DNA of 21,141 nucleotides from an uncultured Hyphomicrobiales bacterium (GCA_903930095.1 CAIYXE010000077.1:1-21141), one strand, 5' to 3'; positions 8,264 to 15,114 are shown, counted from the stretch's first letter. Notes: generated from the letters alone by a model not told the origin. Translations and numbers: made by a program.

Positions 8264-8322
8264 CCCCCGGCATGCCGCCGGGGGACCAACCACATCTTTG
8301 GTTTCCGGCGTGTGTGCGCCGG
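8264..8322 (+). repeat. Paired palindromes between decarboxylase and acetyltransferase
   Basis: Two perfect stem-loops lie in the 99-base gap: CCCCCGG (8264-8270) with CCGGGGG (8278-8284), loop seven bases, and CCGGCG (8305-8310) with CGCCGG (8317-8322), loop six. Neither is followed by a T tract, so they look more like an intergenic palindromic repeat pair or RNA-stabilising hairpins than a factor-independent terminator. Confidence 0.55.
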
Positions 8323-8344
8323 GATGACAGGAAGGTCTGCTCCA

Positions 8345-8869
8345 ATGGTCATGATTCGCTCTGAAGTCTCTACCGACATCGCCGCGCGTGAGCATCTGCT
8401 CGACCGCGCCTTCGGCAAGCAGCGCCGCCGCAAGACGTCCGAGCGCCTGCGCGAGGGCCGTCTGCCGTCCGAGGGCCTGGCCTTCGTCGCGGTTGACGAT
8501 GACGGCCGCCTCGCCGGCACGGTGCGCCTGTGGGACGTGCTAGCCGGTTCCGCCGGTGCGGCCCTCCTGCTCGGGCCGCTCGCGGTGGATTGCGAGGCCC
8601 AACGCCAGGGCATCGGCGCCGCATTGATGCGCCATGCCGTGGCCGAGGCGCGGCTGCGCGGCCACACGGCCATCATCCTGGTGGGTGATGCGCCTTACTA
8701 CCAGCGCTTCGGCTTCACGGGCGGGTTGGTGGCGGATCTGCATCTGCCCGGCCCCGTCGAGCGTGCGCGCTTCCTCGGGCTGGAACTTGAGCCCGGCGCC
8801 CTTGATGGCGCGGAAGGCCTCATTGCCGGCTGCGGCCGGCGCGAGGCCGCTGAACGGCAGGCTGCTTAA
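8345..8869 (+). CDS. GNAT family N-acetyltransferase, YhbS-like
   Basis: A 174-residue acetyl-CoA-dependent acetyltransferase. The acetyl-CoA binding loop is QRQGIG (residues 86-91), preceded by the family beta-strand LLLGPLAVD; PYYQRFGF (about 117-124) holds the tyrosine often acting as general acid. The arrangement resembles the COG3153/YhbS group. ATG 8345 is chosen because AGGAAGG at 8329-8335 sits nine bases upstream; an ATG six bases further in is less well placed, and an upstream GTG start at 8312 would overlap the hairpin. The first 45 residues are rich in Arg and Lys. The acceptor (amine, protein or antibiotic) is unknown. It lies 99 bases after the decarboxylase on the same strand, so acetylation of a polyamine is imaginable, but nothing in the sequence proves it. 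Confidence 0.88.
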   Translation: MVMIRSEVSTDIAAREHLLDRAFGKQRRRKTSERLREGRLPSEGLAFVAVDDDGRLAGTVRLWDVLAGSAGAALLLGPLAVDCEAQRQGIGAALMRHAVAEARLRGHTAIILVGDAPYYQRFGFTGGLVADLHLPGPVERARFLGLELEPGALDGAEGLIAGCGRREAAERQAA

Positions 8870-8881
8870 AGCCTGCGCTGA

Positions 8882-8931
8882 CACTCAGGCGCAGCGTCAC
8901 CGCCCCGGCGAGGCGGCTGCGCGCCTGAGTG
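8882..8931 (+). repeat. Inverted repeat just after the acetyltransferase
   Basis: CACTCAGGCGC at 8882-8892 and GCGCCTGAGTG at 8921-8931 are perfect 11-base complements. An inner CCGCC (8900-8904) / GGCGG (8912-8916) pair makes a long imperfect hairpin. It begins 12 bases after the acetyltransferase stop. No T tract follows. Confidence 0.65.
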
Positions 8932-8938
8932 AGTGCCT

Positions 8939-9049
8939 CCCCACCGGTCACTTGCCGCATTGCCGGGTTCTGGCGCGTCCAAAGACGCCGCCACCTCTCA
9001 GCCCCCGCCTCGCCCGCGGGTGGTCTGCAATGCGGTGACACCGGTGGGG
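8939..9049 (+). repeat. Nested long inverted repeat (~111 bp)
   Basis: CCCCACCGGT at 8939-8948 pairs perfectly with ACCGGTGGGG at 9040-9049. Just inside, CCGCATTGC (8955-8963) pairs perfectly with GCAATGCGG (9027-9035). The unpaired bases between the two blocks differ in length on the two sides. The ~60-base centre is GC rich with weaker pairing. This could be a cruciform, a decayed palindromic element, or the hairpin of a small RNA. Confidence 0.65.
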
Positions 9050-9063
9050 ATGGTCACAAAGCA

Positions 9064-9091
9064 GAAGGGCGGCCTCGGGAGGCCGCCCTTC
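9064..9091 (+). terminator. Factor-independent terminator hairpin in convergent gap
   Basis: GAAGGGCGGCCT (9064-9075) and AGGCCGCCCTTC (9080-9091) form a perfect 12-bp stem with loop CGGG. The plus strand continues GCTGTTTC and the minus strand TGCTTTG, so the U tracts are short on both sides. It most likely ends transcription of the acetyltransferase and may act in both directions between the convergent units. Confidence 0.75.
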
Positions 9092-9106
9092 GCTGTTTCA
9101 ATTCAT

Positions 9107-9235
9107 CCCCCTCGCCCCCATAGGGGGAGAGGGCCGGGGTGAGGGGGTGCGTCAGCGAGTCGGCTTCTTGCCATCCAGCATGCTGAGCCACCCCCTCACC
9201 CCACCCTCTCCCCCACATGCGTGGGGGCGAGGGAG
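9107..9235 (+). repeat. Inverted repeat of C/G-rich ~45-bp arms before the SDR gene end
   Basis: The left arm (9107-9149) and right arm (9188-9235) are near-complementary over about 43-48 bases, both built on CCCTCGCCCCC then GGGGGAGAGGG then GGGGTGAGGGGGTG when read in the same sense. Each arm also has a smaller palindrome within it (CCCCCATAGGGGG on the left). The spacer is 38 bases. The right arm ends eight bases before the stop of the dehydrogenase gene. It resembles the dispersed CCCTCACCCC-type intergenic repeats common in high-GC proteobacteria. Confidence 0.65.
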
Positions 9236-9242
9236 TTTGCCA

Positions 9243-10010
9243 TCACGCCGCTGTAAACCCGTTGTCGACAAAGAGATGCGTGCCGTTGACGAAGCTCGCG
9301 TCATCGCTCGCCAGGAAGAGGGCGGCGCGGGCCACCTCCTCCGGCTCGCAGATGCGGCCCTGCTGGGCGGCAAGGGCGGCCTCCGAAACATCGACGCCAT
9401 AGCGCTGCAGCTCTGCCACCTCGCGCAGGCCGTGCGGCGTTCTGACGAAGCCGGGGCAAACCGCGTTGCAGCGGATGTTGCGGTCTCGGAACTCCACCGC
9501 AATCGCCCGCGCGAACATGTGGCAGGCGCCCTTGGTGGTGTCGTAGAGCACCTCCATCGGGGTTCCCGCCACGGCCGAAATCGACGAGGTGCAGACGATG
9601 GAGCCGCCGCCCGCCGCGATCATCTGCGGCAGCACGGCTTTCGTCACCAGATACATGCTCTTGACGTTGATGGCCGTGAGCCTGTCCCACTCCTCTTCCG
9701 TCGTCTCGAGGAAGGGCTTGATGACGATCGAGCCTGCATGATTGAAAAGGACGGTGATGGGGCCGAGCTTGGCCCGCACCTCATCCACCGCCTTCGTGAC
9801 TTCAGCGCTCTGGGAGACATCCGCCTCAACGAAGCAGGCGGTGCCGCCATTGCGCTCGATGTCGGCCACCGCCTCGGCACCCGCCTTCGCGTTGATGTCG
9901 AGGATGCCGACCTTGGCACCCTCGGCTGCAAAGAGGCGCGAGGCAGCACCCCCCATGCCGGTGGCCCCGCCTGAAATCAGGGCCACCTTGTTGTGAAGCC
10001 TGCCTGTCAC
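9243..10010 (-). CDS. SDR family NAD(P)-dependent oxidoreductase
   Basis: A classical short-chain dehydrogenase of 255 residues. The cofactor loop is GGATGMG (14-20), Asp38 at the end of the second strand favours NAD over NADP, the usual NNAG is NHAG (90-93), and the catalytic set Asn115, Ser143, Tyr156, Lys160 is complete (TSSIS, YDTTK). The tail NGTHLFVDNGFTA is typical of the family. The GTG start at 10010 overlaps the stop of the upstream permease gene (GTGA), and this start leaves the usual short run before the first strand, so coupling is likely. Substrate is unknown; the link to a permease and, divergently, to an MttB-type methyltransferase suggests a hydroxyl or carbonyl step in breakdown of the transported compound. 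Confidence 0.92.
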   Translation of the reverse strand: MTGRLHNKVALISGGATGMGGAASRLFAAEGAKVGILDINAKAGAEAVADIERNGGTACFVEADVSQSAEVTKAVDEVRAKLGPITVLFNHAGSIVIKPFLETTEEEWDRLTAINVKSMYLVTKAVLPQMIAAGGGSIVCTSSISAVAGTPMEVLYDTTKGACHMFARAIAVEFRDRNIRCNAVCPGFVRTPHGLREVAELQRYGVDVSEAALAAQQGRICEPEEVARAALFLASDDASFVNGTHLFVDNGFTAA

Positions 10011-11578
10011 TTTTCGCCGAACATCGCTTCTTTGCGGGCGATCTCCGCCTGGCGGCGCGTGATCTCGTCACCCACCGGCGGGCCCCGGAAGCGCTTGTTC
10101 TCGGTCGCGAACCAGAAAACCAGCGCCAGCGCGATGAAGCCGATCACCACGTAGAGCACGCGCTCGTTGGGCGGCGCCACGGCGATGAACAGGATGATCG
10201 CCATGCCGATGACCGAGAGCACGGTCACGAGCTTGTAGGTGCCCGTGGACATCGCCCAGGGGCCGGGCTTCGGCCACTTGGAGGTGCCATAGGCGAACAG
10301 GCCCGCGACCAGCGGAATGGTGAAGGACAGGAACAGGAACACCAGCGTGGAGTTGACCACGATGACATAGATCGAGGTCTCGCCGACCTTGATGCTCAGC
10401 GCCAGCAGCACATAGAGGATGCAGAGCGCGGTCACCGTCCAGATCGCCGTCACCGGCGTGCGGAAGGTGGTCGAGACGCTGGCAAGGGCGGCGGAGCCCA
10501 CCGGCATGCCATCATCGCGCGCGAAGGCGAAGAGCATGCGGCTTGCCGACGTCACGGTCGCCAGGCCGCAGAGCAGCTGCGCGATGAAGATGCCGATGTA
10601 GAGGATGTTGCGCAGCGTCTCGGGGATCACGGCATTCATCGTGCCGAAGAACACGCCCCAGCCCTGGGCCGCACCCGCCGCCATGTCCGGCACCGCCAGC
10701 ATGATGGCGCAGATCATGACCCAGCCGACGAGCGAAGACCACAGCACCGCCGAGACGATGCCCTTGGGCACCGAGGTGGCGGCATCCTTGGTCTCTTCCG
10801 AGGTATGCGCCGAGGCGTCATAGCCCGTGATCGTGTAGACCGGCAGCAGCAGGCAGAGCAGGAACAGGTAGAACATGTTGTCGCTCTGCGGGAAGACATT
10901 CGCACCCGCTTCACCCGAGTAGTTGGTGAAGGTCCACAACCGCGAGAAATCGAGCGAGGGCGCGAAGTAAAGGCAGGCCACGACGAGGACAGCCGTGGTG
11001 ATGAAGATGATGTAGCCCGAAATATCGGTCAGGAAGGTCGTGACCCTGATGCCGACATGGTTCAGCACCGCCTGGATGATGGTGATGATGGCGACGAACA
11101 CCACGACCTGCATGTCGGTGCCGGTGAAGAAGGTGGTCACCGTGCCGTCAGCGGCGGTGGTGCCGAACATCGGTGCGATGGCGCCGGCGAAGAAATAGGC
11201 CGTGCCGATGTTGATGGCGCCGAGCACCGTGATGAGGCCCAGCAGGTTCAGCCAGGCGGTGAGCCAGCCCCAGAACCGGTTGCCGAGGATCGAGGCCCAG
11301 TGATAGAGGCCGCCCGCCGTCGGAAAGGCGCTGGCGATCTGCGCCATGGCGAGGGCGAACATGCCTGAGACGATGCAGCCCGCGATCCAGCCGATGCCCG
11401 CCCCGGCGCCGCCGATGGAGGAAATCGCCTGGGCGAAGGAATTGATACCGCCCGACAGGATGCAGATGATCGAGAATGAGATTGCGAAGTTCGAGAATTT
11501 CGACATGGAGCGGGAAAGCTCCTGCGCGTAGCCCATGTCGTGGAGGATCTTTTTATCCTCCGTAGAGTGCTCAGCCAT
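10007..11578 (-). CDS. APC superfamily amino acid permease
   Basis: A 523-residue inner-membrane transporter with about twelve hydrophobic helices. The start of the membrane domain (YAQELSRSMSKFSNFAISFS, then ILSGGINSF) and the helix ending FPTAGGLYHWAS are typical of the amino-acid/choline/GABA permease branch of the APC superfamily. ATG 11578 is preferred over a TTG two codons upstream because the GGGGGAGAAG run ends about eight bases before the ATG but only about two bases before the TTG. The C-terminal tail is hydrophilic and basic. Its stop is shared with the start of the dehydrogenase gene. The 5' leader holds a hairpin, CACGCC (11595-11600) with GGCGTG (11612-11617), just ahead of the ribosome site. 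Substrate cannot be told; amino acid, choline-like amine and GABA are all possible. Confidence 0.9.
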   Translation of the reverse strand: MAEHSTEDKKILHDMGYAQELSRSMSKFSNFAISFSIICILSGGINSFAQAISSIGGAGAGIGWIAGCIVSGMFALAMAQIASAFPTAGGLYHWASILGNRFWGWLTAWLNLLGLITVLGAINIGTAYFFAGAIAPMFGTTAADGTVTTFFTGTDMQVVVFVAIITIIQAVLNHVGIRVTTFLTDISGYIIFITTAVLVVACLYFAPSLDFSRLWTFTNYSGEAGANVFPQSDNMFYLFLLCLLLPVYTITGYDASAHTSEETKDAATSVPKGIVSAVLWSSLVGWVMICAIMLAVPDMAAGAAQGWGVFFGTMNAVIPETLRNILYIGIFIAQLLCGLATVTSASRMLFAFARDDGMPVGSAALASVSTTFRTPVTAIWTVTALCILYVLLALSIKVGETSIYVIVVNSTLVFLFLSFTIPLVAGLFAYGTSKWPKPGPWAMSTGTYKLVTVLSVIGMAIILFIAVAPPNERVLYVVIGFIALALVFWFATENKRFRGPPVGDEITRRQAEIARKEAMFGEK

Positions 11579-11742
11579 AGTCAATCTTCTCCCCCACGCC
11601 TTGAGGAAACAGGCGTGTTATCTCGTGTTTATTGAATGGATCCCCGGCCCTGTGGCCTGCGGCACCCCTTAACTCCCCGTTTTCATTCTGTAACGAAAAT
11701 TACAATCGGTCAACGCTCCGAAACTGAACGAAAAATAGTGGC

Positions 11743-11762
11743 TGTGCATGTTTTCATGCACA
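11743..11762. promoter_or_regulatory. Perfect palindrome, candidate operator
   Basis: TGTGCATG (11743-11750) and CATGCACA (11755-11762) are exact complements around TTTT. A 20-base dyad near the middle of a divergent promoter region is what a dimeric regulator would bind. No T tract beyond the stem argues against a terminator. The regulator is not encoded in this window. Confidence 0.5.
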
Positions 11763-11805
11763 ACCGGGGGTTCCAGCCTGCCCGTTCACTCGTCCCTTAG
11801 GCGGA

Positions 11806-11826
11806 TTTTGCGCATGTTCCGCAAAA
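11806..11826. promoter_or_regulatory. Second palindrome upstream of the MttB-family promoter
   Basis: TTTTGCG (11806-11812) and CGCAAAA (11820-11826) are exact complements with a seven-base spacer. The dyad ends eight bases before a possible -35 box, the position expected for an activator or for a repressor that blocks polymerase. Confidence 0.5.
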
Positions 11827-11833
11827 CCAGCGC

Positions 11834-11862
11834 TTGAACGGAGCCGCCCCAGTGCGCTCTAT
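11834..11862 (+). promoter_or_regulatory. Candidate promoter for the MttB-family gene
   Basis: TTGAAC at 11834-11839 and CTCTAT at 11857-11862 are spaced by 17 bases, giving a start near 11869 and a 20-base leader. AAGGAG at 11876-11881 then lies eight bases before the ATG. The -10 box is a weak match, so confidence is modest. Confidence 0.35.
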
Positions 11863-11889
11863 GGTGGCGACTCACAAGGAGCCTTTGCC

Positions 11890-13434
11890 ATGACGAACAC
11901 CACAAACCCGGTTCAGAACCGCCGCAGCGGTGGCGGCCGTGAAGGCCGCCGCTCGCTGCGTGCCGCGCCCATGGCCTCCTTTCCCACCCTCGTCAGGGAA
12001 ATTCCCGTCTACAATCTGGTGCCCGACGAGGCGGTGGAGCTGATCCATGAGGAATCGATGCGCATCCTCGAGGAGGTCGGCTGCGAATTCCGCGACGATG
12101 AGGCAATCGCCATGTGGACGGCGGCAGGTGCGCAGGTTTCCGGCACGCGCGTCAGGATCGACCGGGCGCTGCTGATGGACCTCGTCGCCAAGGTCCCCTC
12201 CGAATTCACGCAGAATGCCCGCAACCCGGAGCGCACTGTGAAGGTGGGCGGCAGGAACACCGTCTTCGTGCCGATGTACGGCGCGCCCTATGTGCGCGAC
12301 CTCGACAACAACCGGCGCTACGGTTCTCTGGCGGACCTCAACAACTTCCACAAGCTCGCCTGCATGTCGCCAGCGCTGCACTCGTCGAGTTCGATTTGCT
12401 GCGAGCCGATGGAAATTCCGGTGCCGAAACGCCACCTGCACATCATCCACTCCGCGCTCAAATACTCCGACAAGCCCTTCATGGGCATCGTCACCTCGAA
12501 GGAGCGCGCCGAGGACGTGATGAAGATGGCGGGCATCGTCTTCGGCGAGGACTATGTGAAGGACAACACCGTGCTGGTCTCCATCACCAACTGCAATTCG
12601 CCATTGGTGTGGGACCAGACCATGCTGGACGCGATGCGGGTCTATGCACGGCACAACCAGCCGCTGATCCTGGCGCCTTTCGCGCTTTGCGGCGCATCGA
12701 CGCCGGCCTCCGCGGTGGGTGCCGTGGCGCAGGTCAATGCAGAGGCACTCGCGGGCGTTGCCTTCACGCAGCTGGTGCGCCCCGGCTCGCCGCAGATCTA
12801 TGGCCAGTTCATGGTGACGGTCGACATGAAGTCGGGCGCCCCCATGGGGGGCACGCCCGAGGCCGCGCAGATGATGTTCCTGATGGGGCAGCTCGCGCGC
12901 AAGTACCGCCTGCCGTGGCGCACGTCGGGCTTCCATGTCGGCTCGAAACTGAACGATGCGCAGGCGGGCTATGAGTCGAACATGCTGATGCATGCGGCGA
13001 TCCTCTCCGGCGCCAACTACGTCTGGCACGTGGCGGGCTGGCTCGAGGCGGGCCTCGCCTGCGGCTACTCGAAGTTCGTCACCGACGCGGAGCAGCTCGT
13101 GGGCTGGTACAAATACGCCGGCGGCCTGTCCTTCACGGACTTCAAGGAGGCGATGGCGGCAGTGCGCGAGGTGGGGCCCGCCGGCCACTTCCTCGGCACC
13201 CAGCACACGCTGGAGCACTTCGAGAAGGCCTTCTTCATCCCCTCGATCATGGACTTCAACTCCTTCGAGCAGTGGTCGGCGGAGGGGGCGAAGGACCATG
13301 ACACGCGCGGCCGCGAGAAAGCCCGCGCCATGCTTGCTGCCTATGAGGAGCCGAAGCTGGACGAAGCAGTGGCCGAAGGCCTCCGGGACTTCATCGCGCG
13401 GCGCGAGGAGGCGCTGCCCGACGGCGTCAACTGA
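11890..13434 (+). CDS. MttB-family (trimethylamine/betaine) methyltransferase, non-pyrrolysine type
   Basis: A 514-residue TIM-barrel-type methyltransferase of the MttB superfamily, recognised from the N-terminal RRSGGGREGRR, the IHEESMRILEEVGC helix, and the C-terminal region VGSKLNDAQAGYES followed by GANYVWHVAGWLE. Archaeal MttB needs pyrrolysine encoded by an in-frame TAG; here the frame is unbroken, so this is a non-pyrrolysine relative. Characterised relatives such as glycine betaine methyltransferase MtgB pass a methyl group from a quaternary amine to a corrinoid protein. No corrinoid-binding protein or reactivase is in the window, so the acceptor must be encoded elsewhere. A strong AAGGAG precedes ATG 11890. 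It diverges from an amino acid permease and dehydrogenase. Substrate candidates are glycine betaine, proline betaine, carnitine or a relative. The stop lies nine bases from the convergent gene's stop. Confidence 0.88.
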   Translation: MTNTTNPVQNRRSGGGREGRRSLRAAPMASFPTLVREIPVYNLVPDEAVELIHEESMRILEEVGCEFRDDEAIAMWTAAGAQVSGTRVRIDRALLMDLVAKVPSEFTQNARNPERTVKVGGRNTVFVPMYGAPYVRDLDNNRRYGSLADLNNFHKLACMSPALHSSSSICCEPMEIPVPKRHLHIIHSALKYSDKPFMGIVTSKERAEDVMKMAGIVFGEDYVKDNTVLVSITNCNSPLVWDQTMLDAMRVYARHNQPLILAPFALCGASTPASAVGAVAQVNAEALAGVAFTQLVRPGSPQIYGQFMVTVDMKSGAPMGGTPEAAQMMFLMGQLARKYRLPWRTSGFHVGSKLNDAQAGYESNMLMHAAILSGANYVWHVAGWLEAGLACGYSKFVTDAEQLVGWYKYAGGLSFTDFKEAMAAVREVGPAGHFLGTQHTLEHFEKAFFIPSIMDFNSFEQWSAEGAKDHDTRGREKARAMLAAYEEPKLDEAVAEGLRDFIARREEALPDGVN

Positions 13435-13443
13435 CCGGCCGCG

Positions 13444-13740
13444 TCAACGCGCCGGCAGGCTCTGCCTGAAGCGCGGCAAAAGGCGCGTGGCGACAAAGCC
13501 CAGCGCCAGCAGGACCAGCGACACGACGGCCCAGACCGCAATCACCAGCCATTCGCCGACCCCCGTTCCGGCCGAGGCGAGCCAGGAGGCCCACTCGATC
13601 AGCAGCGGGTCGGCCGGCAGAAGGTCGGCGTTGTTGGCAACCAGGTTGCCTGCAACACTCACCAGGCCATGGGTGATCCACGCGAGCAGCGACCAGAGAC
13701 CGATGATGGCAGCCGTCAGAATCCAGATCAGGTTCTTCAT
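13444..13740 (-). CDS. Small two-helix membrane protein, unknown function
   Basis: A 98-residue protein that I do not recognise. It begins MKNLIWILTA and has two clear hydrophobic segments, about residues 4-24 and 63-87, separated by a loop with several acidic residues, and ends with a basic tail (RLLPRFRQSLPAR), consistent with an inner-membrane protein with both ends in the cytoplasm. ATG 13740 is chosen because it overlaps the stop of the upstream DUF4112 gene (ATGA) and starts the first helix cleanly; longer in-frame extensions run backward through the DUF4112 gene as a shadow. The coupling suggests a shared role with the DUF4112 protein. The gene ends nine bases from the convergent methyltransferase gene with no room for a terminator. 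Confidence 0.75.
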   Translation of the reverse strand: MKNLIWILTAAIIGLWSLLAWITHGLVSVAGNLVANNADLLPADPLLIEWASWLASAGTGVGEWLVIAVWAVVSLVLLALGFVATRLLPRFRQSLPAR

Positions 13741-14108
13741 CGATTGATCTCCCGCAGGTGCTGCCGCAGCAGGTTGAGGTTTCGCTGGTTGGCCTTGAAG
13801 CCCATGTCGAAGAGAAAGCCGACGACCGGAATGGCGCCCAGCACCGTATCGGCTGCGATGTTGAGGCCCATGCGGGTCAGCACGCGGGGCGGCGCCCCGT
13901 AGCGCACCGCCTCGCCCACGACATAGACCGAGATGCAGGCGCCCACGAGGCTGCCGACGCCCGGAACGAGGCTCAGCACACCGTCGGCGCCGATCGTGCG
14001 GTTCATCCCCGGCACCTTGATCGCCGAGTCCGAGAACCAGGCAAGCCATTCAAGGCGCTCCATGGTCCCGCGCGGTGTGAGGTCGATGGTGATGGATGGA
14101 CTGGTCAT
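13737..14108 (-). CDS. DUF4112 domain-containing membrane protein
   Basis: A 123-residue protein matching the DUF4112 pattern: LEWLAWFSDSAIKVPG near residue 19, LSLVPGVGSLVGA near 45, and GAIPVVGFLFDMGFKANQRN near 91-110. The two PGVG/PVVG segments are short hydrophobic stretches that probably enter the membrane. No biochemical function is established for the family. ATG 14108 has GGGAGA about ten bases upstream, whereas the next upstream in-frame ATG at 14138 lacks a ribosome site and adds residues not seen in the family. It is the first gene of a two-gene unit with a promoter at 14215-14243 and is coupled by ATGA to the small membrane protein. Confidence 0.85.
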   Translation of the reverse strand: MTSPSITIDLTPRGTMERLEWLAWFSDSAIKVPGMNRTIGADGVLSLVPGVGSLVGACISVYVVGEAVRYGAPPRVLTRMGLNIAADTVLGAIPVVGFLFDMGFKANQRNLNLLRQHLREINR

Positions 14109-14214
14109 TGCGTGTTCATCTCCCAGATTGCGGCGCAAGCCTGCGCCTCCAAGGTGGAAGAGTCCGACATCGCAGATAGGGAGCTGCCAGAGGGGCCCGG
14201 ACCCGTCGCTCCAT

Positions 14215-14243
14215 TATGTAGAGAGCGGGGAACGCGTCATCAA
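14215..14243 (-). promoter_or_regulatory. Sigma-70-like promoter for the DUF4112 unit
   Basis: Read on the minus strand, TTGATG (14243-14238) and TACATA (14220-14215) are spaced by exactly 17 bases, each matching four of six consensus positions. The start would be near 14208, giving a leader of about 100 bases. It is one of the better promoter matches in the window. Confidence 0.5.
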
Positions 14244-14258
14244 GACCGCCGCCGCATG

Positions 14259-14300
14259 AAAAAATGGGGTGAACGGCAGCAACCATGAACCGTTCACCCC
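14259..14300 (-). terminator. Strong factor-independent terminator, minus strand
   Basis: GGGGTGAACGG (14266-14276) and CCGTTCACCCC (14290-14300) make a perfect 11-bp stem. On the minus strand the stem is followed by ATTTTTTC, a proper U tract. It reads away from mscL but a separate mscL hairpin lies 236 bases earlier, so it may end a transcript starting in between. Confidence 0.8.
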
Positions 14301-14535
14301 GCATTGGCGCCGGACCAGCCGGACCCCAAGACGCAACGAGTGCTCTCGCTTGAGAATGGGAGGACCCAAGAAGACGCTTGCGCTGCGGGAAGCCTAGCAA
14401 GGCGGATGCCAGTTGCCCGCCTCTTGCACCAAAGGGCCGAAAGCCAAGGGTTTAGGCCGTTTCCCGGGCGCGGCAGGCGGGCCTGATGGCCAGCACCGCG
14501 CGCCAAAAGGAGAGCAGACGCCCAGAAAACATGCA
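14301..14535 (-). other. Gene-free, highly structured segment; candidate non-coding RNA
   Basis: No convincing gene lies in these 235 bases, although a GC-driven open frame crosses it. The ends can pair: TTGGCGC at about 14304-14310 with GCGCCAA near 14500-14506. Inside, GCAA-GGCGG (14397-14405) pairs with CCGCC-TTGC (14417-14427, two-base bulge), and CGCAA (about 14332) with TTGCG (about 14379). A minus-strand terminator with a T tract follows directly, and the mscL terminator precedes it. The overall form, one long imperfect hairpin, is like 6S-type or other regulatory RNAs, but I could not match it to a known family, and I found no good promoter. Confidence 0.35.
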
Positions 14536-14557
14536 GCCCGGGTGCAGGCACCCGGGC
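14536..14557 (-). terminator. mscL terminator hairpin
   Basis: GCCCGGGTG (14536-14544) pairs perfectly with CACCCGGGC (14549-14557), loop CAGG. On the minus strand it is followed by TGCATGTTTTC. It lies 18 bases after the mscL stop codon. Confidence 0.75.
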
Positions 14558-14575
14558 TTCATGATCGCGCGCCCG

Positions 14576-14995
14576 TCAGGTGCCGGACCTGGCCTTCAGT
14601 GCATCGCGGATTTCGGACAGCAGTTCCTCAGACCGGCTGGGTGCCGGGGCCGGCGGCGGCGGTTCCGCCTTCTTCAGGCGGTTGGCGACCTTCACCAGCT
14701 GGAACAGCACGAAGGCCACGATGAGGAAATTGACGACGATGGTAATGAAGGCGCCGTAGCCCAGCACCGCGCCCTGCTTCTGGGCCTCCACCAGGTTCGT
14801 GGCCGTGACGTTGCCTGACAGCGCCAGAAAGTAGTTATCGAAGTTGAGGCCGCCGGTGACCGCACCGATGATCGGCATGATGATCAGATTGACGATGCCG
14901 TCCACGATCCGGCTGAAAGCCGCACCGATGATGACGCCGATCGCCAGGTCGAAGGCATTGCCCTTGAAGGCAAAAGACTTGAATTCATTCCACAA
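14576..14995 (-). CDS. mscL: Large-conductance mechanosensitive channel MscL
   Basis: A 139-residue inner-membrane channel, close to the 136 residues of E. coli MscL, that opens under membrane tension to release solutes during hypo-osmotic shock. The N-terminal helix and first transmembrane segment ([20 protein letters not shown], then IIGAAF) and the second ([20 protein letters not shown]) match the family, followed by a Pro-rich linker and a charged C-terminal helix ([12 protein letters not shown]). The start is taken as TTG 14995, because GGGGGA lies about nine bases upstream and the product then begins just before WNEFK as in relatives; longer frames back to 15052 add an unrelated leader. 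A non-ATG start may limit expression. It stands alone between a terminator and the divergent aminopeptidase gene. Confidence 0.95.
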   Translation of the reverse strand: MWNEFKSFAFKGNAFDLAIGVIIGAAFSRIVDGIVNLIIMPIIGAVTGGLNFDNYFLALSGNVTATNLVEAQKQGAVLGYGAFITIVVNFLIVAFVLFQLVKVANRLKKAEPPPPAPAPSRSEELLSEIRDALKARSGT

Positions 14996-15114
14996 GACAC
15001 GTTCCCCCTGTAAGTTCACGGAAACCGGATCGACCGGAATCACAACTCTCAATTAGCGGATCAGCCAGTTTTTGGCAAAAGCCAGTTGGTCCGGCAGCAG
15101 GTGACCACAGGCAG

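Larger units (their letters stand above)
11579..11889. promoter_or_regulatory. Divergent regulatory region between permease and MttB-family gene
   Basis: This 311-base gap is the only AT-richer stretch in its neighbourhood and must hold both promoters. It contains a leader hairpin for the permease (11595-11617), an imperfect element TGTAA (11689-11693) / TTACA (11700-11704), and two stronger palindromes listed separately. No reading frame with a credible start was seen in it. Confidence 0.7.

Noticed and set aside
6941..8395. 484-residue open frame antisense to ornithine decarboxylase
   Set aside because: It is the GC-driven shadow of the decarboxylase gene, with His/Arg/Gly-rich composition, no recognisable domain and no ribosome site.
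11872..13299. 475-residue open frame antisense to the MttB-family gene
   Set aside because: Composition rich in Arg, His and Val with no motif, lying exactly opposite a clear gene in the usual shadow phase.
14397..14431. tRNA- or tmRNA-like end (stem followed by ACCA on the plus strand)
   Set aside because: No T-loop TTCGA motif and no D or anticodon arms nearby; the ACCA is most likely chance.
14294..14551. 85-residue minus-strand frame in the segment after mscL
   Set aside because: It crosses the mscL terminator and the far terminator stem, lacks a ribosome site and has low-complexity composition.
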